The notes under the pieces are model-generated. The model did no database searches, had not been told where the DNA came from, and saw nothing but the letters and a program-made list of their open reading frames with translations. The translations under genes were made by a program, and so were the position numbers. Of a DNA stretch of 52,934 nt, positions 19,185 through 27,856 are shown piece by piece; positions within the stretch are counted from its first letter, which is position 1, and the number at the start of each line of letters is the position of its first letter. The stretch is taken from NCBI GenBank assembly GCA_913061315.1, contig CAJXUC010000022.1:1-52934 (forward strand), in the 5' to 3' direction. Origin of the DNA: an uncultured Gammaproteobacteria bacterium. GTDB lineage: Bacteria; Pseudomonadota; Gammaproteobacteria; GCA-001735895.

Positions 19185-20543
19185 TTAATAACTCCAATTC
19201 AACTGAGCACTCAAAATATCAACCGAGGCCTTGTATTCTCCTTTTTGAGTACTTTCCAGGGTAGGTATACTACTTTCATACTCGTTATTTATTTGTACAT
19301 CTTTAATGAACAAATGCGAATAACCAACATCCAGAGTTAAATCTTCGTCTAACAAATAGGTTAGTCCAAACGATACCCACTTACGATCATTCCCCGGTAT
19401 TCTTGCGGTTCTTCTTTCTGCATTAGGCACGGGTGTTTGGTCCAATGCAACACCACTTCGGAGTACCATTTTATCAGTGTATTGATAGTCAAAACCGACT
19501 GAATAACGCAGCGTGTCATTCCAGTTTTCGGTGGTAACAGAATCAGGTTGCAATGGGTTTGCATAGTCAATGCGGAGTTCGTCAAATGAACTCCACCCCG
19601 TCCAAGTTACATCCGCAAGATACGTTACCTTTTCAACGGTATGAGAAACACTCAGGGCAAGACTAGCAGGCAGGGTCACACCTGCACTAATAGCACTGTC
19701 AGAAAAGCGCCCTCCAGCCGTGAGAAATGTGGCGCCCGCAGGAACCATAAAATCAGCAGTACCTTCGAATTCGAGATCAATTTCAGAACGATAAGAAACA
19801 CCTAAATTAGTTGCGGGTGTTATCAAGTATTGCAAACCGAAATTAAAACCAAACGCAGGATCACTCAAATTATCGCCACTTAAATCTGCAAAACCGTCAG
19901 TTGCTTGTGGAGAGCAAGTTGCTGAAGCCAAGCCCAAAGCAACACAAATAGCACCAAAATCAATGGCATTGGAAAAGACAATGTCACCAAAAACCATGTC
20001 AATGCCACCACCAATAGCCATTTGGCTATTCACCTGAAAGGCAATACTAGGATTGATATTGAGCGTTTTTAAATCGGTTTCTACTGCATGATAACGACCA
20101 ACCCAGGCGTCATCATACTTGGTGGCTAAACCAAACAATGTCTGAACCCCGAGACCCATTTTTGTCTGCTGATCGACCGACTTTACCCAGTAAAGATTAG
20201 GAACAAAAGCGGCTAATCCTCCATCATCATCACTACCAGTCAATGCCGTGCGGCCCAAAATCACAGCAGCCGTTGACCCTTGGTTTGTAAAAGAAGAGTT
20301 AGGCTTGATATAGTGTCCTGCAATACTGAAATGGTCTTTCTCAAGCTGCATCATACCGGCGGGATTAAAGAAAACGGTTGATGCATCAATCGCGTGTGCT
20401 GCCGACCCAGCATAGGCGTTACCCTGACCACTCGCACCATTTTCAATTAATGCAAATCCTGAGGCGTGAACTTGGCCGAGGATCAAACAGGCGACAATCG
20501 TGCTCTGTATTACTGGTTCGCCAATCGTATTTAAAAATCTCAT
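19185..20543 (-). CDS. OmpP1/FadL/TodX-family outer-membrane protein
   Basis: An outer-membrane beta-barrel of 452 aa for uptake of hydrophobic compounds such as long-chain fatty acids. It has a Sec signal with likely cleavage after A27 (QVHA|SGFAL), then the FadL-type start SGFALIENGASGQGNAYAG, which forms the plug region, and the diagnostic FFNPAGMMQL motif. Alternating amphipathic strands fill the rest, ending with an aromatic C terminus (LNWSY) needed for barrel insertion. AGGAT precedes the ATG. Monocistronic. The true substrate is unknown. Confidence 0.93.
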   Translation of the reverse strand: MRFLNTIGEPVIQSTIVACLILGQVHASGFALIENGASGQGNAYAGSAAHAIDASTVFFNPAGMMQLEKDHFSIAGHYIKPNSSFTNQGSTAAVILGRTALTGSDDDGGLAAFVPNLYWVKSVDQQTKMGLGVQTLFGLATKYDDAWVGRYHAVETDLKTLNINPSIAFQVNSQMAIGGGIDMVFGDIVFSNAIDFGAICVALGLASATCSPQATDGFADLSGDNLSDPAFGFNFGLQYLITPATNLGVSYRSEIDLEFEGTADFMVPAGATFLTAGGRFSDSAISAGVTLPASLALSVSHTVEKVTYLADVTWTGWSSFDELRIDYANPLQPDSVTTENWNDTLRYSVGFDYQYTDKMVLRSGVALDQTPVPNAERRTARIPGNDRKWVSFGLTYLLDEDLTLDVGYSHLFIKDVQINNEYESSIPTLESTQKGEYKASVDILSAQLNWSY

Positions 20544-20923
20544 AGGACATCCTTATCGTATTGTTTAATCCTGGTTAACTATAGACTAACTTTTAATGAC
20601 CAACGCCTTTTTTAGACTATTTCTTCAAACGGTTATAAAAAATTAATCTAGGCAAATTAAAATGAAACAAGAGGAGAGTGGATAAAAACGTTGAAAATTA
20701 AAATAATCCTTAAATCAAGTGCACATGGAATGATTAATAGCCAAGTAAAAGTCGGTCGTTAAACTGAGAAAAAACAAGACTAAAACGGTGAAGGACTTCA
20801 AGCCATCGACTATTTACATGAACGATGGCCTCTAGCCTTAAAATAGTTTCAATTTTGATCATTACCTTTTAATTTTATCTTTAGTAACATAAGAAATTAA
20901 ATATGCCTATGGCGAAATTTTAG
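20544..20923. other. divergent intergenic region, FadL-type gene / SET gene
   Basis: This 380-bp AT-rich stretch must hold promoters for both divergent genes. The only structure seen is a 7-bp inverted repeat GCCATCG (20802-20808) / CGATGGC (20823-20829) with a 14-base loop and no T-run. No ORF is convincing. No clear FadR-like site was recognised. Confidence 0.4.
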
Positions 20924-21229
20924 ATGAAATCTTTTCTCAAGCTTACTTATATCAAAGAGAGCCTCATTCATGGTAAGGGTTTATTCGCCCAAACAAACAT
21001 TCCAAAGAACACAATTATTGGTACATTAGAGGGTAAACCCTGCCAGAAAGACGGCTGTTATGTTCTTTGGTTAAATGAAACCGATGGATTTGAAGTTAGC
21101 TGCGATTTAAAGTATATCAATCATTCATTTGAAGCCAACGCTTGTTATTATGATGATCTGACTGTGGTGGCTCTGCGGCGCATAAAGCAACATGAAGAAA
21201 TAACCCATAACTATGAAACTGGTAATTGA
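20924..21229 (+). CDS. minimal SET-domain protein, 101 aa
   Basis: SET domains are S-adenosylmethionine-dependent lysine methyltransferases. All the short SET landmarks are present in order: GKGLFA (17-22), the pseudoknot motif INHSFEANA (65-73, with N66-H67-S68), and EEITHNYE (91-98), where Y97 is the catalytic-type tyrosine. At 101 aa it is close to the smallest possible SET fold, lacking pre-SET and post-SET cysteines. Bacterial members of this kind exist but their substrates are largely unknown. It stands 122 bp upstream of the pcm-like methyltransferase gene. Confidence 0.85.
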   Translation: MKSFLKLTYIKESLIHGKGLFAQTNIPKNTIIGTLEGKPCQKDGCYVLWLNETDGFEVSCDLKYINHSFEANACYYDDLTVVALRRIKQHEEITHNYETGN

Positions 21230-21351
21230 TGGCATTTATTAATTCCCTGACTTCAAGGACTGATTGTGCAGACTGCGTTGACAGCTATACTATATAATTA
21301 ATTTTTTTTGTAGTCTTCAGCTTTCCATTCTTAACATATAGAAAATAAATA

Positions 21352-21978
21352 ATGAATATTGTTCCAGTCGCTAAATTTAATATGATCGAGCAGCAACTTC
21401 GCCCTTGGGAAGTGCTCGATAGAAACGTATTGTCAGTTATTGGTCAACTTGACCGAGATGACTTCGTGCCTGAGACTTATAAAGGTTTAGCCTATGCAGA
21501 CTGCCAAATACCTTTGCCTAACTCTGCCAGCATGTTTCCTCCAATAGTTGAAGGTCGAATGTTACAAGCCTTATTAATTAATGCTGACGACCATATTCTT
21601 GAAATTGGAACAGGATCTGGCTACATAACAGCCTGCCTCGCAACGCTTGGCAAGCAAGTATTATCGCTTGATATTGATTCAGCAAGTCAACAAACAGCAG
21701 CAGCGATTTTGCAAAAGAAGTTACTCAACAACGTCGAATTTGAAACAAAAAATGCCTTTGAATGTAACTATAACAAGGCATTCAATGTCATCGCAGTGAC
21801 CGGCTCAGTTGAGTCTATTCCCGAAAATTTGAAAAAATCACTGATAGTGGGGGGCCGTTTATTTGTAATCGTTGGAGAATCACCCGCGATGCAAGCCCTC
21901 CTCATAACTCGCGCATCAACTAAAGAGTGGATAACTGAATCCTTATTTGAAACAGATTTACCCGCACTGATGATTTAA
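21352..21978 (+). CDS. pcm: Pcm-family protein methyltransferase, divergent
   Basis: A 208-aa protein of the L-isoaspartate O-methyltransferase family. The N terminus (MIEQQLRPWEVLD) and the SAM motif I (EIGTGSGYITACLATLG) are clear. However, the GQTIS substrate motif that follows the family's LP segment in true Pcm is replaced by PNSASMF. The same divergent form is often annotated next to tolC in gammaproteobacteria, so isoaspartate repair activity is doubtful. A rhodanese and a TolC-type gene follow on the same strand. Confidence 0.8.
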   Translation: MNIVPVAKFNMIEQQLRPWEVLDRNVLSVIGQLDRDDFVPETYKGLAYADCQIPLPNSASMFPPIVEGRMLQALLINADDHILEIGTGSGYITACLATLGKQVLSLDIDSASQQTAAAILQKKLLNNVEFETKNAFECNYNKAFNVIAVTGSVESIPENLKKSLIVGGRLFVIVGESPAMQALLITRASTKEWITESLFETDLPALMI

Positions 21979-22009
21979 ACTTGAGTTTCTAATTGAGTAA
22001 TTTATAGCT

Positions 22010-22324
22010 ATGCAAAGAATGAAAGCAACCGAGTTAGCCCAATATCTAACGACCTCAAAACCTTTATTAGTGGATGTTCGTGAACCTTGGGAATTTGAAA
22101 TTTGCCAGTTAGCAGATAGCATTAATATACCAATGGCCACTATCCCCAATAATCTTCAACCAATTCAGGAGGCAGATGAATGCGTCATCATTTGCCACCA
22201 TGGGGTTCGGAGTATGAATGTAATTCGTTACTTAATGCAGCAAGACATTGAGCATTTGATCAACCTTGATGGCGGTGTTGATGCTTGGGCCCAAGCTGTA
22301 GATAGAGATATGGCTCTATATTAA
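22010..22324 (+). CDS. single-domain rhodanese-like protein
   Basis: A cytoplasmic sulfurtransferase-type domain of 104 aa. It shows VDVREPWEFEICQL near the N terminus and the active-site loop CHHGVRS with the catalytic cysteine at C62. The ending GGVDAWA is typical of GlpE/PspE-like proteins. It begins 31 bp after the pcm-like gene and 112 bp before the TolC-type gene. A second, different rhodanese is encoded at 40859. Confidence 0.92.
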   Translation: MQRMKATELAQYLTTSKPLLVDVREPWEFEICQLADSINIPMATIPNNLQPIQEADECVIICHHGVRSMNVIRYLMQQDIEHLINLDGGVDAWAQAVDRDMALY

Positions 22325-22436
22325 TTCGATAAGGAATTCTTTATAATCGTCTGATAATGTGAATGTGTATCCGGCAAGTTACTTAACCTCAATACATTAA
22401 TCATTTTTTGGCCTTAACCACCAACATGGATTTACA

Positions 22437-23738
22437 GTGTACAAACCTTTTTTTGCTTTTTTATTTTACTTTTTTAGCTTTCCATTAATGGCTCAAAATC
22501 TGGTTGATATCTATCGCCTTGCTGAGCAAAACGACGCCACTTTAAAAATTGCACAAGCCGACTATGACTCGGCTAAAGAAACTTTACCGATTGCTAATTC
22601 TACACGCCGTCCGCAAGTTAATTTGTCAGCTCAGCAGTCTCTTCAAGAAAGTGACAGATCCACTATTGGAAACAATACGAATCAAAATCTAGGGTATACG
22701 CTGAGTTTAACTCAAACTCTCTACAACGCTCAAACCAGCGCCCAAGTAGACGCTGCAGGATCTTCAGTGCGTCAAGCCGCTGCCATATTAGAAGTCGCTG
22801 AACAGGACTTAGTCATTCGGGTTGCAACACGTTATTTTGCCATTCTATCTGCACAAGATAGTGTTAAATTTGCGCGCGCGGAACAAAATGCAATTGCTCG
22901 ACAATTAGAACAAGCTCAAAAAAGATTCGAGGTTGGGCTTATAGCAATAACAGATGTTCATGAAGCTCAGGCACTTTACGACAGTTCATTAGCACAATCT
23001 TTGTTGACGGAAAATCAGCTCGATAACGCATTCCAAGCACTTCAGGTAATTACTGCTCAACCCGCATCATCTACAATGGCTGAACTTGGCAGTCGCCTCC
23101 CACTCATCATTCCAGAGCCAGCTGACATTCAGGCTTGGGTCAATACCTCACTCAAAAACAATCAAAACTTGGTAGCCGCACAAGCAGCGTCACAGGCAGC
23201 TAAATATGAACTTCGACGCCAAAGTCGTGGCCATTATCCAACGGTTGATTTTAGTGCCAGCTTTAATGAAAGCAGTATCGATGACGACCTACTTGGTGAC
23301 TATGATCAGGATGATATTCGTTTAATGGTTCAATTGAAGGTACCTTTATTTACTGGCGGTCGTATTGAAGCCACCCGAAAAAAAGCAGCGTCTGCCTATT
23401 TATCAGCCCAAAACAACGCATTACTGCAAAACAGACTCACTTCACAACAAACCCGCATTGCCTATTTGGGTGTTGTTTCGGGCATTAGTCAGGTCAATGC
23501 CTTTAAGCAGGCTCTAAACTCCAGTACCACCGCACTCAAAGCCACAGAAGCTGGATTCGAAGTAGGTACCCGAACCTCTGTTGATGTATTAGTATCACTA
23601 CGTGAAACATTTCGTGCTCAACGAGATTATTCCAGTGCGCGTTACGACTACTTAATCAATACCCTCAAGTTAAAACAGGCGGCGGGGTTGTTATCATCTG
23701 ACGATCTAACAGCCATTAACCGCTGGCTAAGCCTTTAG
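22437..23738 (+). CDS. tolC: TolC-family outer-membrane channel protein
   Basis: The trimeric outer-membrane exit duct for type I secretion and efflux pumps. The 433-aa protein starts with a GTG at 22437, supported by the Sec signal peptide (MYKPFF... PLMA|QNL); no in-frame ATG is nearby. Two OEP repeats follow: AEQNDATLKIAQADYDSAKE begins the first helical hairpin, and ATRYFAILSAQDSV and the later RIAYLGVVSGISQV are the conserved helix segments. The position upstream of lpxL/waaA is seen in other gammaproteobacteria. No membrane fusion protein is adjacent. Confidence 0.9.
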   Translation: MYKPFFAFLFYFFSFPLMAQNLVDIYRLAEQNDATLKIAQADYDSAKETLPIANSTRRPQVNLSAQQSLQESDRSTIGNNTNQNLGYTLSLTQTLYNAQTSAQVDAAGSSVRQAAAILEVAEQDLVIRVATRYFAILSAQDSVKFARAEQNAIARQLEQAQKRFEVGLIAITDVHEAQALYDSSLAQSLLTENQLDNAFQALQVITAQPASSTMAELGSRLPLIIPEPADIQAWVNTSLKNNQNLVAAQAASQAAKYELRRQSRGHYPTVDFSASFNESSIDDDLLGDYDQDDIRLMVQLKVPLFTGGRIEATRKKAASAYLSAQNNALLQNRLTSQQTRIAYLGVVSGISQVNAFKQALNSSTTALKATEAGFEVGTRTSVDVLVSLRETFRAQRDYSSARYDYLINTLKLKQAAGLLSSDDLTAINRWLSL

Positions 23739-23748
23739 TACGCCGCGT

Positions 23749-24678
23749 ATGTCAAGTCACAGTTCTAATATTTTTCGGATTCGTGATTATCTTCATCCGC
23801 GCTTCTGGATGATGTGGGTTACCTTTGCCTTATTGCGATTAGCCTCACTTTTTTCTTACCGGTCTCAACTCGTTTTAGGTCGATTTTTAGGACGAGGCAT
23901 TAAACTAATTTCGGGTAAACGCCAGCGTGTTGTCGAAATTAACTTACAACTGTGTTTCCCCGAAAAATCACCTGAAGAACGAGAACGAATTAAAAATGCA
24001 TGTTATGAAAGCATCGGAATCGCCATTGTTGAATTGGCGATGTGCTGGTGGTGGTCAGAAAAACGCTTAAAGTCATTGGTTGAAATAAAAGGCATGGAAA
24101 ACCTAGAAACAGTTTTAGCCAGTGGTCAGGGCGCTATTTTGTTATCAGGGCATTTTACCAGCCTTGAAATTGGTGGGCGCTTGTTTACCTTAACCACGCC
24201 GATGCAAGTGATGTACCGTACCCAGAAAAACGCCTTATTTGACAGCTATCTATACAGCAAACGATGCAGTTATCTGAAAAATGTAATTTCTAGAAAAAGT
24301 ACTCGACAGCTCATTAGGGGCATTAAAAAATTAATCCCAACCTGGTATGCACCTGACCAAAACTTTTCCAATGAGCGCAATGTTTTTGCCCCATTTCTGG
24401 GCGTATCCGCCGCAACCATTACTGCCAGTTCACGATTAGTACAGTCAGCACGCTGCGCCATGTTGCCATTTTATACCTACCGTAAACCAGATGGTACGGG
24501 TTACATTTTAACCATTGAGCCGCCCCTTGAGAATTTCCCAAGCGGAGATGACCTTGCTGATGCGACCGCTATTAATGCCTCTATCGAAAAATTTGCTCGT
24601 CATCATCCCGAGCAATATATGTGGATTCATCAGCGTTTTAAAAATCGCCCTGAGGGTGAACCGCCGCTTTACCATTAA
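23749..24678 (+). CDS. LpxL/HtrB-family lipid A acyltransferase
   Basis: Adds a secondary acyl chain to Kdo2-lipid IVA at the inner membrane. The 309-aa protein has an N-terminal hydrophobic anchor (about 20-50) and the catalytic HX4E motif GHFTSLE (H135, E140), followed by MYRTQKNALFDS and APDQNFS, both typical of LpxL. The C terminus has YMWIHQRFKNRPEG. LpxL, LpxM and LpxP cannot be separated by reading alone. It lies 10 bp after the TolC gene and upstream of waaA. Confidence 0.92.
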   Translation: MSSHSSNIFRIRDYLHPRFWMMWVTFALLRLASLFSYRSQLVLGRFLGRGIKLISGKRQRVVEINLQLCFPEKSPEERERIKNACYESIGIAIVELAMCWWWSEKRLKSLVEIKGMENLETVLASGQGAILLSGHFTSLEIGGRLFTLTTPMQVMYRTQKNALFDSYLYSKRCSYLKNVISRKSTRQLIRGIKKLIPTWYAPDQNFSNERNVFAPFLGVSAATITASSRLVQSARCAMLPFYTYRKPDGTGYILTIEPPLENFPSGDDLADATAINASIEKFARHHPEQYMWIHQRFKNRPEGEPPLYH

Positions 24679-24729
24679 CGTTGTTAACATAGCTAAATCA
24701 AGCATTGCCAAAACAGGCACGGTCATATC

Positions 24730-25989
24730 ATGCGCTTCCAATCACCCGGCATAAGCTACCGACTATTATCGCTACTTCTCTTACCGCTGTGGATTTTTCA
24801 TGCCATCTTGCACGGTCATAAAAACAAAGTTCGAGGCTACTACCACCTAAGATGCTTTGGCAAACGGGAACAGAATCGACCACAACAGGTTTGGGTGCAT
24901 GCCTCGTCGGTTGGTGAAGTTGAGTCGATCTCTCCATTGGTTGAGGACTTATTAGACCAGGGCGAAATCATCTTATTTACCAGTTTCACCGGCACAGGCT
25001 TTACCACGATTCAAAATAACTTCGCTGATCGAGTCGAAGCGAGCATTATTCCAATTGATTTCATTGTGCCTTGTTGGCGTTTTTTTCGACAACAGTCCAT
25101 CAAATGCTGCCTGTTAATGGAAACTGAGCTATGGCCGGAACTACTATACCAAGCAGCTAGAAAAGGAATCCCAATTATTCAAGTGAATGCTCGTCTATCG
25201 GATAAATCACTAAAGGCTCCCTTGTTTGTCCGTTCTCAGTTGCGCAGAACATTCGAATATTTATCCCTTCATTTAACGCGTTACGACAGTGATAAAGCCA
25301 ATCTTATGGCCTTAGGGGCGCTGCCACAAAATATCAAAATTATTGGCAATTTAAAGACTCGTCTGGTCGATACGATTAAAACCGACCGGCTCATAGACCG
25401 CCCTTACCTGTTACTCGCCTCCAGTCATGCAAATGAAGAGTTTGAGTTTTTGCAACAACGTCCCGCAGCATTCCAGTCACATTTAATTGTGATTGCACCA
25501 AGGCACCCCAAAAGAACCGATGACATCCAGCGACAACTCACTCAATTGGGAATTAAATATGCAGTACGCAGTCTCTCGCAACCCATCACTAAATTCACGG
25601 AAGTCTACCTCGCAGATACCCTCGGTGAACTGAAGCAGTTCATGGCACATGCTCAAGTCGTTGTCATGGGTGGTTCGTTCGTGCAAACAGGGGGACACAA
25701 CCTGATAGAACCAGCCAACCTAGGTTGTGCGATTATTACTGGCCCTTCGGATAGCAATATCAGGCAAGACATCGAATTGCTCGGACAGGAACGAGGGATA
25801 TTACAGGTCGAGGATATGGCTAGTTGCTGGAATAAGGTCGATGATTTAATTCAGCACCCAGCCAAAGCAGAAGCCTTGAGAGACAATGCCAGGGCTGCCC
25901 TACTAAAACAATCGAATGTAGGTAAAGCTTACCTCGCAGAGATCGCACCTTTTTTATCAGCTCCAAAAAAGTCAAAGCCGACACTATAA
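24730..25989 (+). CDS. waaA: Kdo transferase WaaA
   Basis: Transfers Kdo from CMP-Kdo to lipid IVA. The 419-aa GT30 enzyme has an N-terminal membrane anchor (LLSLLLLPLWIF), the acceptor-site motif WVHASSVGEVES with the catalytic-type Glu, FTGTGFTT, ETELWPELL, and the C-terminal GGSFVQTGGHNLIEPA. The next gene on minus is a Kdo kinase; in Haemophilus a monofunctional WaaA adds one Kdo that is then phosphorylated, so this enzyme may be monofunctional. That is an inference. Confidence 0.96.
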   Translation: MRFQSPGISYRLLSLLLLPLWIFHAILHGHKNKVRGYYHLRCFGKREQNRPQQVWVHASSVGEVESISPLVEDLLDQGEIILFTSFTGTGFTTIQNNFADRVEASIIPIDFIVPCWRFFRQQSIKCCLLMETELWPELLYQAARKGIPIIQVNARLSDKSLKAPLFVRSQLRRTFEYLSLHLTRYDSDKANLMALGALPQNIKIIGNLKTRLVDTIKTDRLIDRPYLLLASSHANEEFEFLQQRPAAFQSHLIVIAPRHPKRTDDIQRQLTQLGIKYAVRSLSQPITKFTEVYLADTLGELKQFMAHAQVVVMGGSFVQTGGHNLIEPANLGCAIITGPSDSNIRQDIELLGQERGILQVEDMASCWNKVDDLIQHPAKAEALRDNARAALLKQSNVGKAYLAEIAPFLSAPKKSKPTL

Positions 25990-26033
25990 AGGTAGCTGAT
26001 TAGGTTTAGATAACTAGATTAGTTAAGCAATCC

Positions 26034-26747
26034 CTATGCAGTGGCCTGATACCCGTCCATCAAAGCTTGCCAGTCATTGTCACCGTAATGCAAAGGACTG
26101 ATTCGATTAATTTTATCGAGTGATCGCTGTAACCGATAGAGTGGTTCCCATTGCCAGTCACCTAAAGCTGCCATCATTCGTGCTTGATCAAAGTCAATCA
26201 AAAAAAAATTTCCCTTATCGTTCATCAAAATATTGTTGGCGTTTAGATCAGCATGACGAAAACCTTTTACTTGGAATTGTTTCAATAATCGTCCTAATCG
26301 AAACCAAGATTCTTGAGGTAAACTGTTATGGAATAGAGATTCAGCTAGGGTTTTAGTACCTTCGAAGAAATCAGTCATGAGCGTAGCTCGATAATAAAAA
26401 CCCGTTCGAATGACGCGAATACCCAACGGTTGGGGCACGGGTAACGCCGCTTCAATTGCTAATTTCAATATAGACCATTCTTGCCAAGGGCGAGTTTTGC
26501 TTTTACCTAACCACAGATATTGATCCGTCAGAAATCGAGCAATCAATCCACCCCGTAAATACTGTCGTAACATTGCAACTTGGCCATCAATAAGAATTTT
26601 AACACTACCGCCTCGCCCACCATCGATCGGACTAAAACCTGGTTTATCCTGCCAATAACTGACGTTAAAGTGCTCGCTTTCCAGATTGTGTATCATCGTT
26701 TCATCGTGCAAAATGTGACATCTTATGTTTTTAGTTTTGTTGCTCAT
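26034..26747 (-). CDS. kdkA: 3-deoxy-D-manno-octulosonic acid kinase
   Basis: Phosphorylates Kdo at O-4 on lipid A precursor. The 237-aa kinase-like protein carries the KdkA glycine-rich GRGGSVKIL loop, LRQYLRGGL, the catalytic loop HADLNANNIL and the metal motif LIDFDQARM. Its ATG at 26747 lies only 8 bp from the divergent heptosyltransferase ATG at 26756, so its ribosome binding site (AGGTAG) overlaps the neighbour's start. A later ATG at codon 18 is possible. Confidence 0.93.
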   Translation of the reverse strand: MSNKTKNIRCHILHDETMIHNLESEHFNVSYWQDKPGFSPIDGGRGGSVKILIDGQVAMLRQYLRGGLIARFLTDQYLWLGKSKTRPWQEWSILKLAIEAALPVPQPLGIRVIRTGFYYRATLMTDFFEGTKTLAESLFHNSLPQESWFRLGRLLKQFQVKGFRHADLNANNILMNDKGNFFLIDFDQARMMAALGDWQWEPLYRLQRSLDKINRISPLHYGDNDWQALMDGYQATA

Positions 26748-26755
26748 AACTACCT

Positions 26756-27799
26756 ATGATTAAATTGTCCCAACCGCCAAAATCAATCTGCATATTTAGA
26801 CTGTCCGCAATTGGTGATGTGACCCATATTCTACCCGTTATTTACACCTTGAAGAAGACTTGGCCTGAATGCAAAATCACTTGGGTGATTGGTAAGCTCG
26901 AATATCAACTAGTTAAAAATTTACCTGGGGTCGAATTTGTGCAATTCGACAAATCAAAAGGCTTGGCAGCCTATCAAACTTTGCGCCAGCGATTAAAAGG
27001 ACAAATCTTCGATGTTCTTTTAATGATGCAAGCTGCCCTGCGTGCAAGCATTGCCAGTTTGTTTATTTCTGCTCAGTTTAAACTAGGATTCGATAAGCCA
27101 AGAGCCGTTGATTACCAATGGCTATTCTCAAATCAAAAAATAACTGGCATTCATCAAACTCATGTTCTTGATACTTTTTTCCAATTTCTCGAAGCTATCG
27201 GCATCAGTCAGAGAGTCAACTGCTGGAATCTACCCATTGACCATTCTGATCATTTTTTTGCAGAACAACTAACTCAAAATAAATCAACCGTTATCGTTAA
27301 TCCTTGCAGCAGCGCTCGAAATAATAATTGGCGTAACTGGTCAATTGAACACTATGCCGAAGTTTGCGATTATCTGTATCAAAATGACATCCAAGTTTTA
27401 ATTACTGGCGGGCCTTCTGACACTGAAAAGTTGTTTTGTCAGTCCGTGGTTGATCAGTCCAAGTCAAAACCAAAAAATTTATCGGGTCATACTTCGTTAG
27501 GTCAGCTATTGGCACTCCTTAAAAACGCTAAATTCCTCATTGCGCCTGATACCGGTCCAGCGCATATGGCTACAATAGTCGATACGCCAGTTCTAGGATT
27601 ATATGCCAGCAGTAATCCTTTACGAACTGGGCCTTACAAAAGCCAGTCGACCTTAATCAACCAATACCCCAAGGCATTAAAACAGTTCAAAAAAAAGACA
27701 GTGATCGATTCTAGCTGGGGCGAGAGAGTGCGTGACCCTCAGGTAATGAACTTAATCAGTGTCGACGAGGTTAAAAAGGCAATAGATTCCCTGCTTTAG
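26756..27799 (+). CDS. GT9 heptosyltransferase I, OpsX/WaaC-like
   Basis: Adds the first heptose to Kdo using ADP-heptose. The 347-aa GT9 protein has FRLSAIGDVTHILPV near the N terminus (the acceptor-site D of GT9), QAALRASIASLFISA and the donor-site segment APDTGPAHMA. The pairing with kdkA points to the OpsX type, which in Haemophilus accepts phosphorylated Kdo, rather than WaaC on Kdo2. It lies 57 bp upstream of hldE, which makes the donor sugar. Confidence 0.88.
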   Translation: MIKLSQPPKSICIFRLSAIGDVTHILPVIYTLKKTWPECKITWVIGKLEYQLVKNLPGVEFVQFDKSKGLAAYQTLRQRLKGQIFDVLLMMQAALRASIASLFISAQFKLGFDKPRAVDYQWLFSNQKITGIHQTHVLDTFFQFLEAIGISQRVNCWNLPIDHSDHFFAEQLTQNKSTVIVNPCSSARNNNWRNWSIEHYAEVCDYLYQNDIQVLITGGPSDTEKLFCQSVVDQSKSKPKNLSGHTSLGQLLALLKNAKFLIAPDTGPAHMATIVDTPVLGLYASSNPLRTGPYKSQSTLINQYPKALKQFKKKTVIDSSWGERVRDPQVMNLISVDEVKKAIDSLL

Positions 27800-27856
27800 A
27801 ACCATGAATATGGTCTAATAATGAGTAGATAAAGATTATTTTGTAAAACAACAAAC

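Noticed and set aside
20802..20829. Stem GCCATCG/CGATGGC as terminator
   Set aside because: There is no T-run on either strand and it lies upstream of both divergent genes.
26011..26025. Hairpin TAACTA-GAT-TAGTTA between convergent waaA and kdkA
   Set aside because: The stem is short, AT-only and has no T-run; not credible as a terminator.
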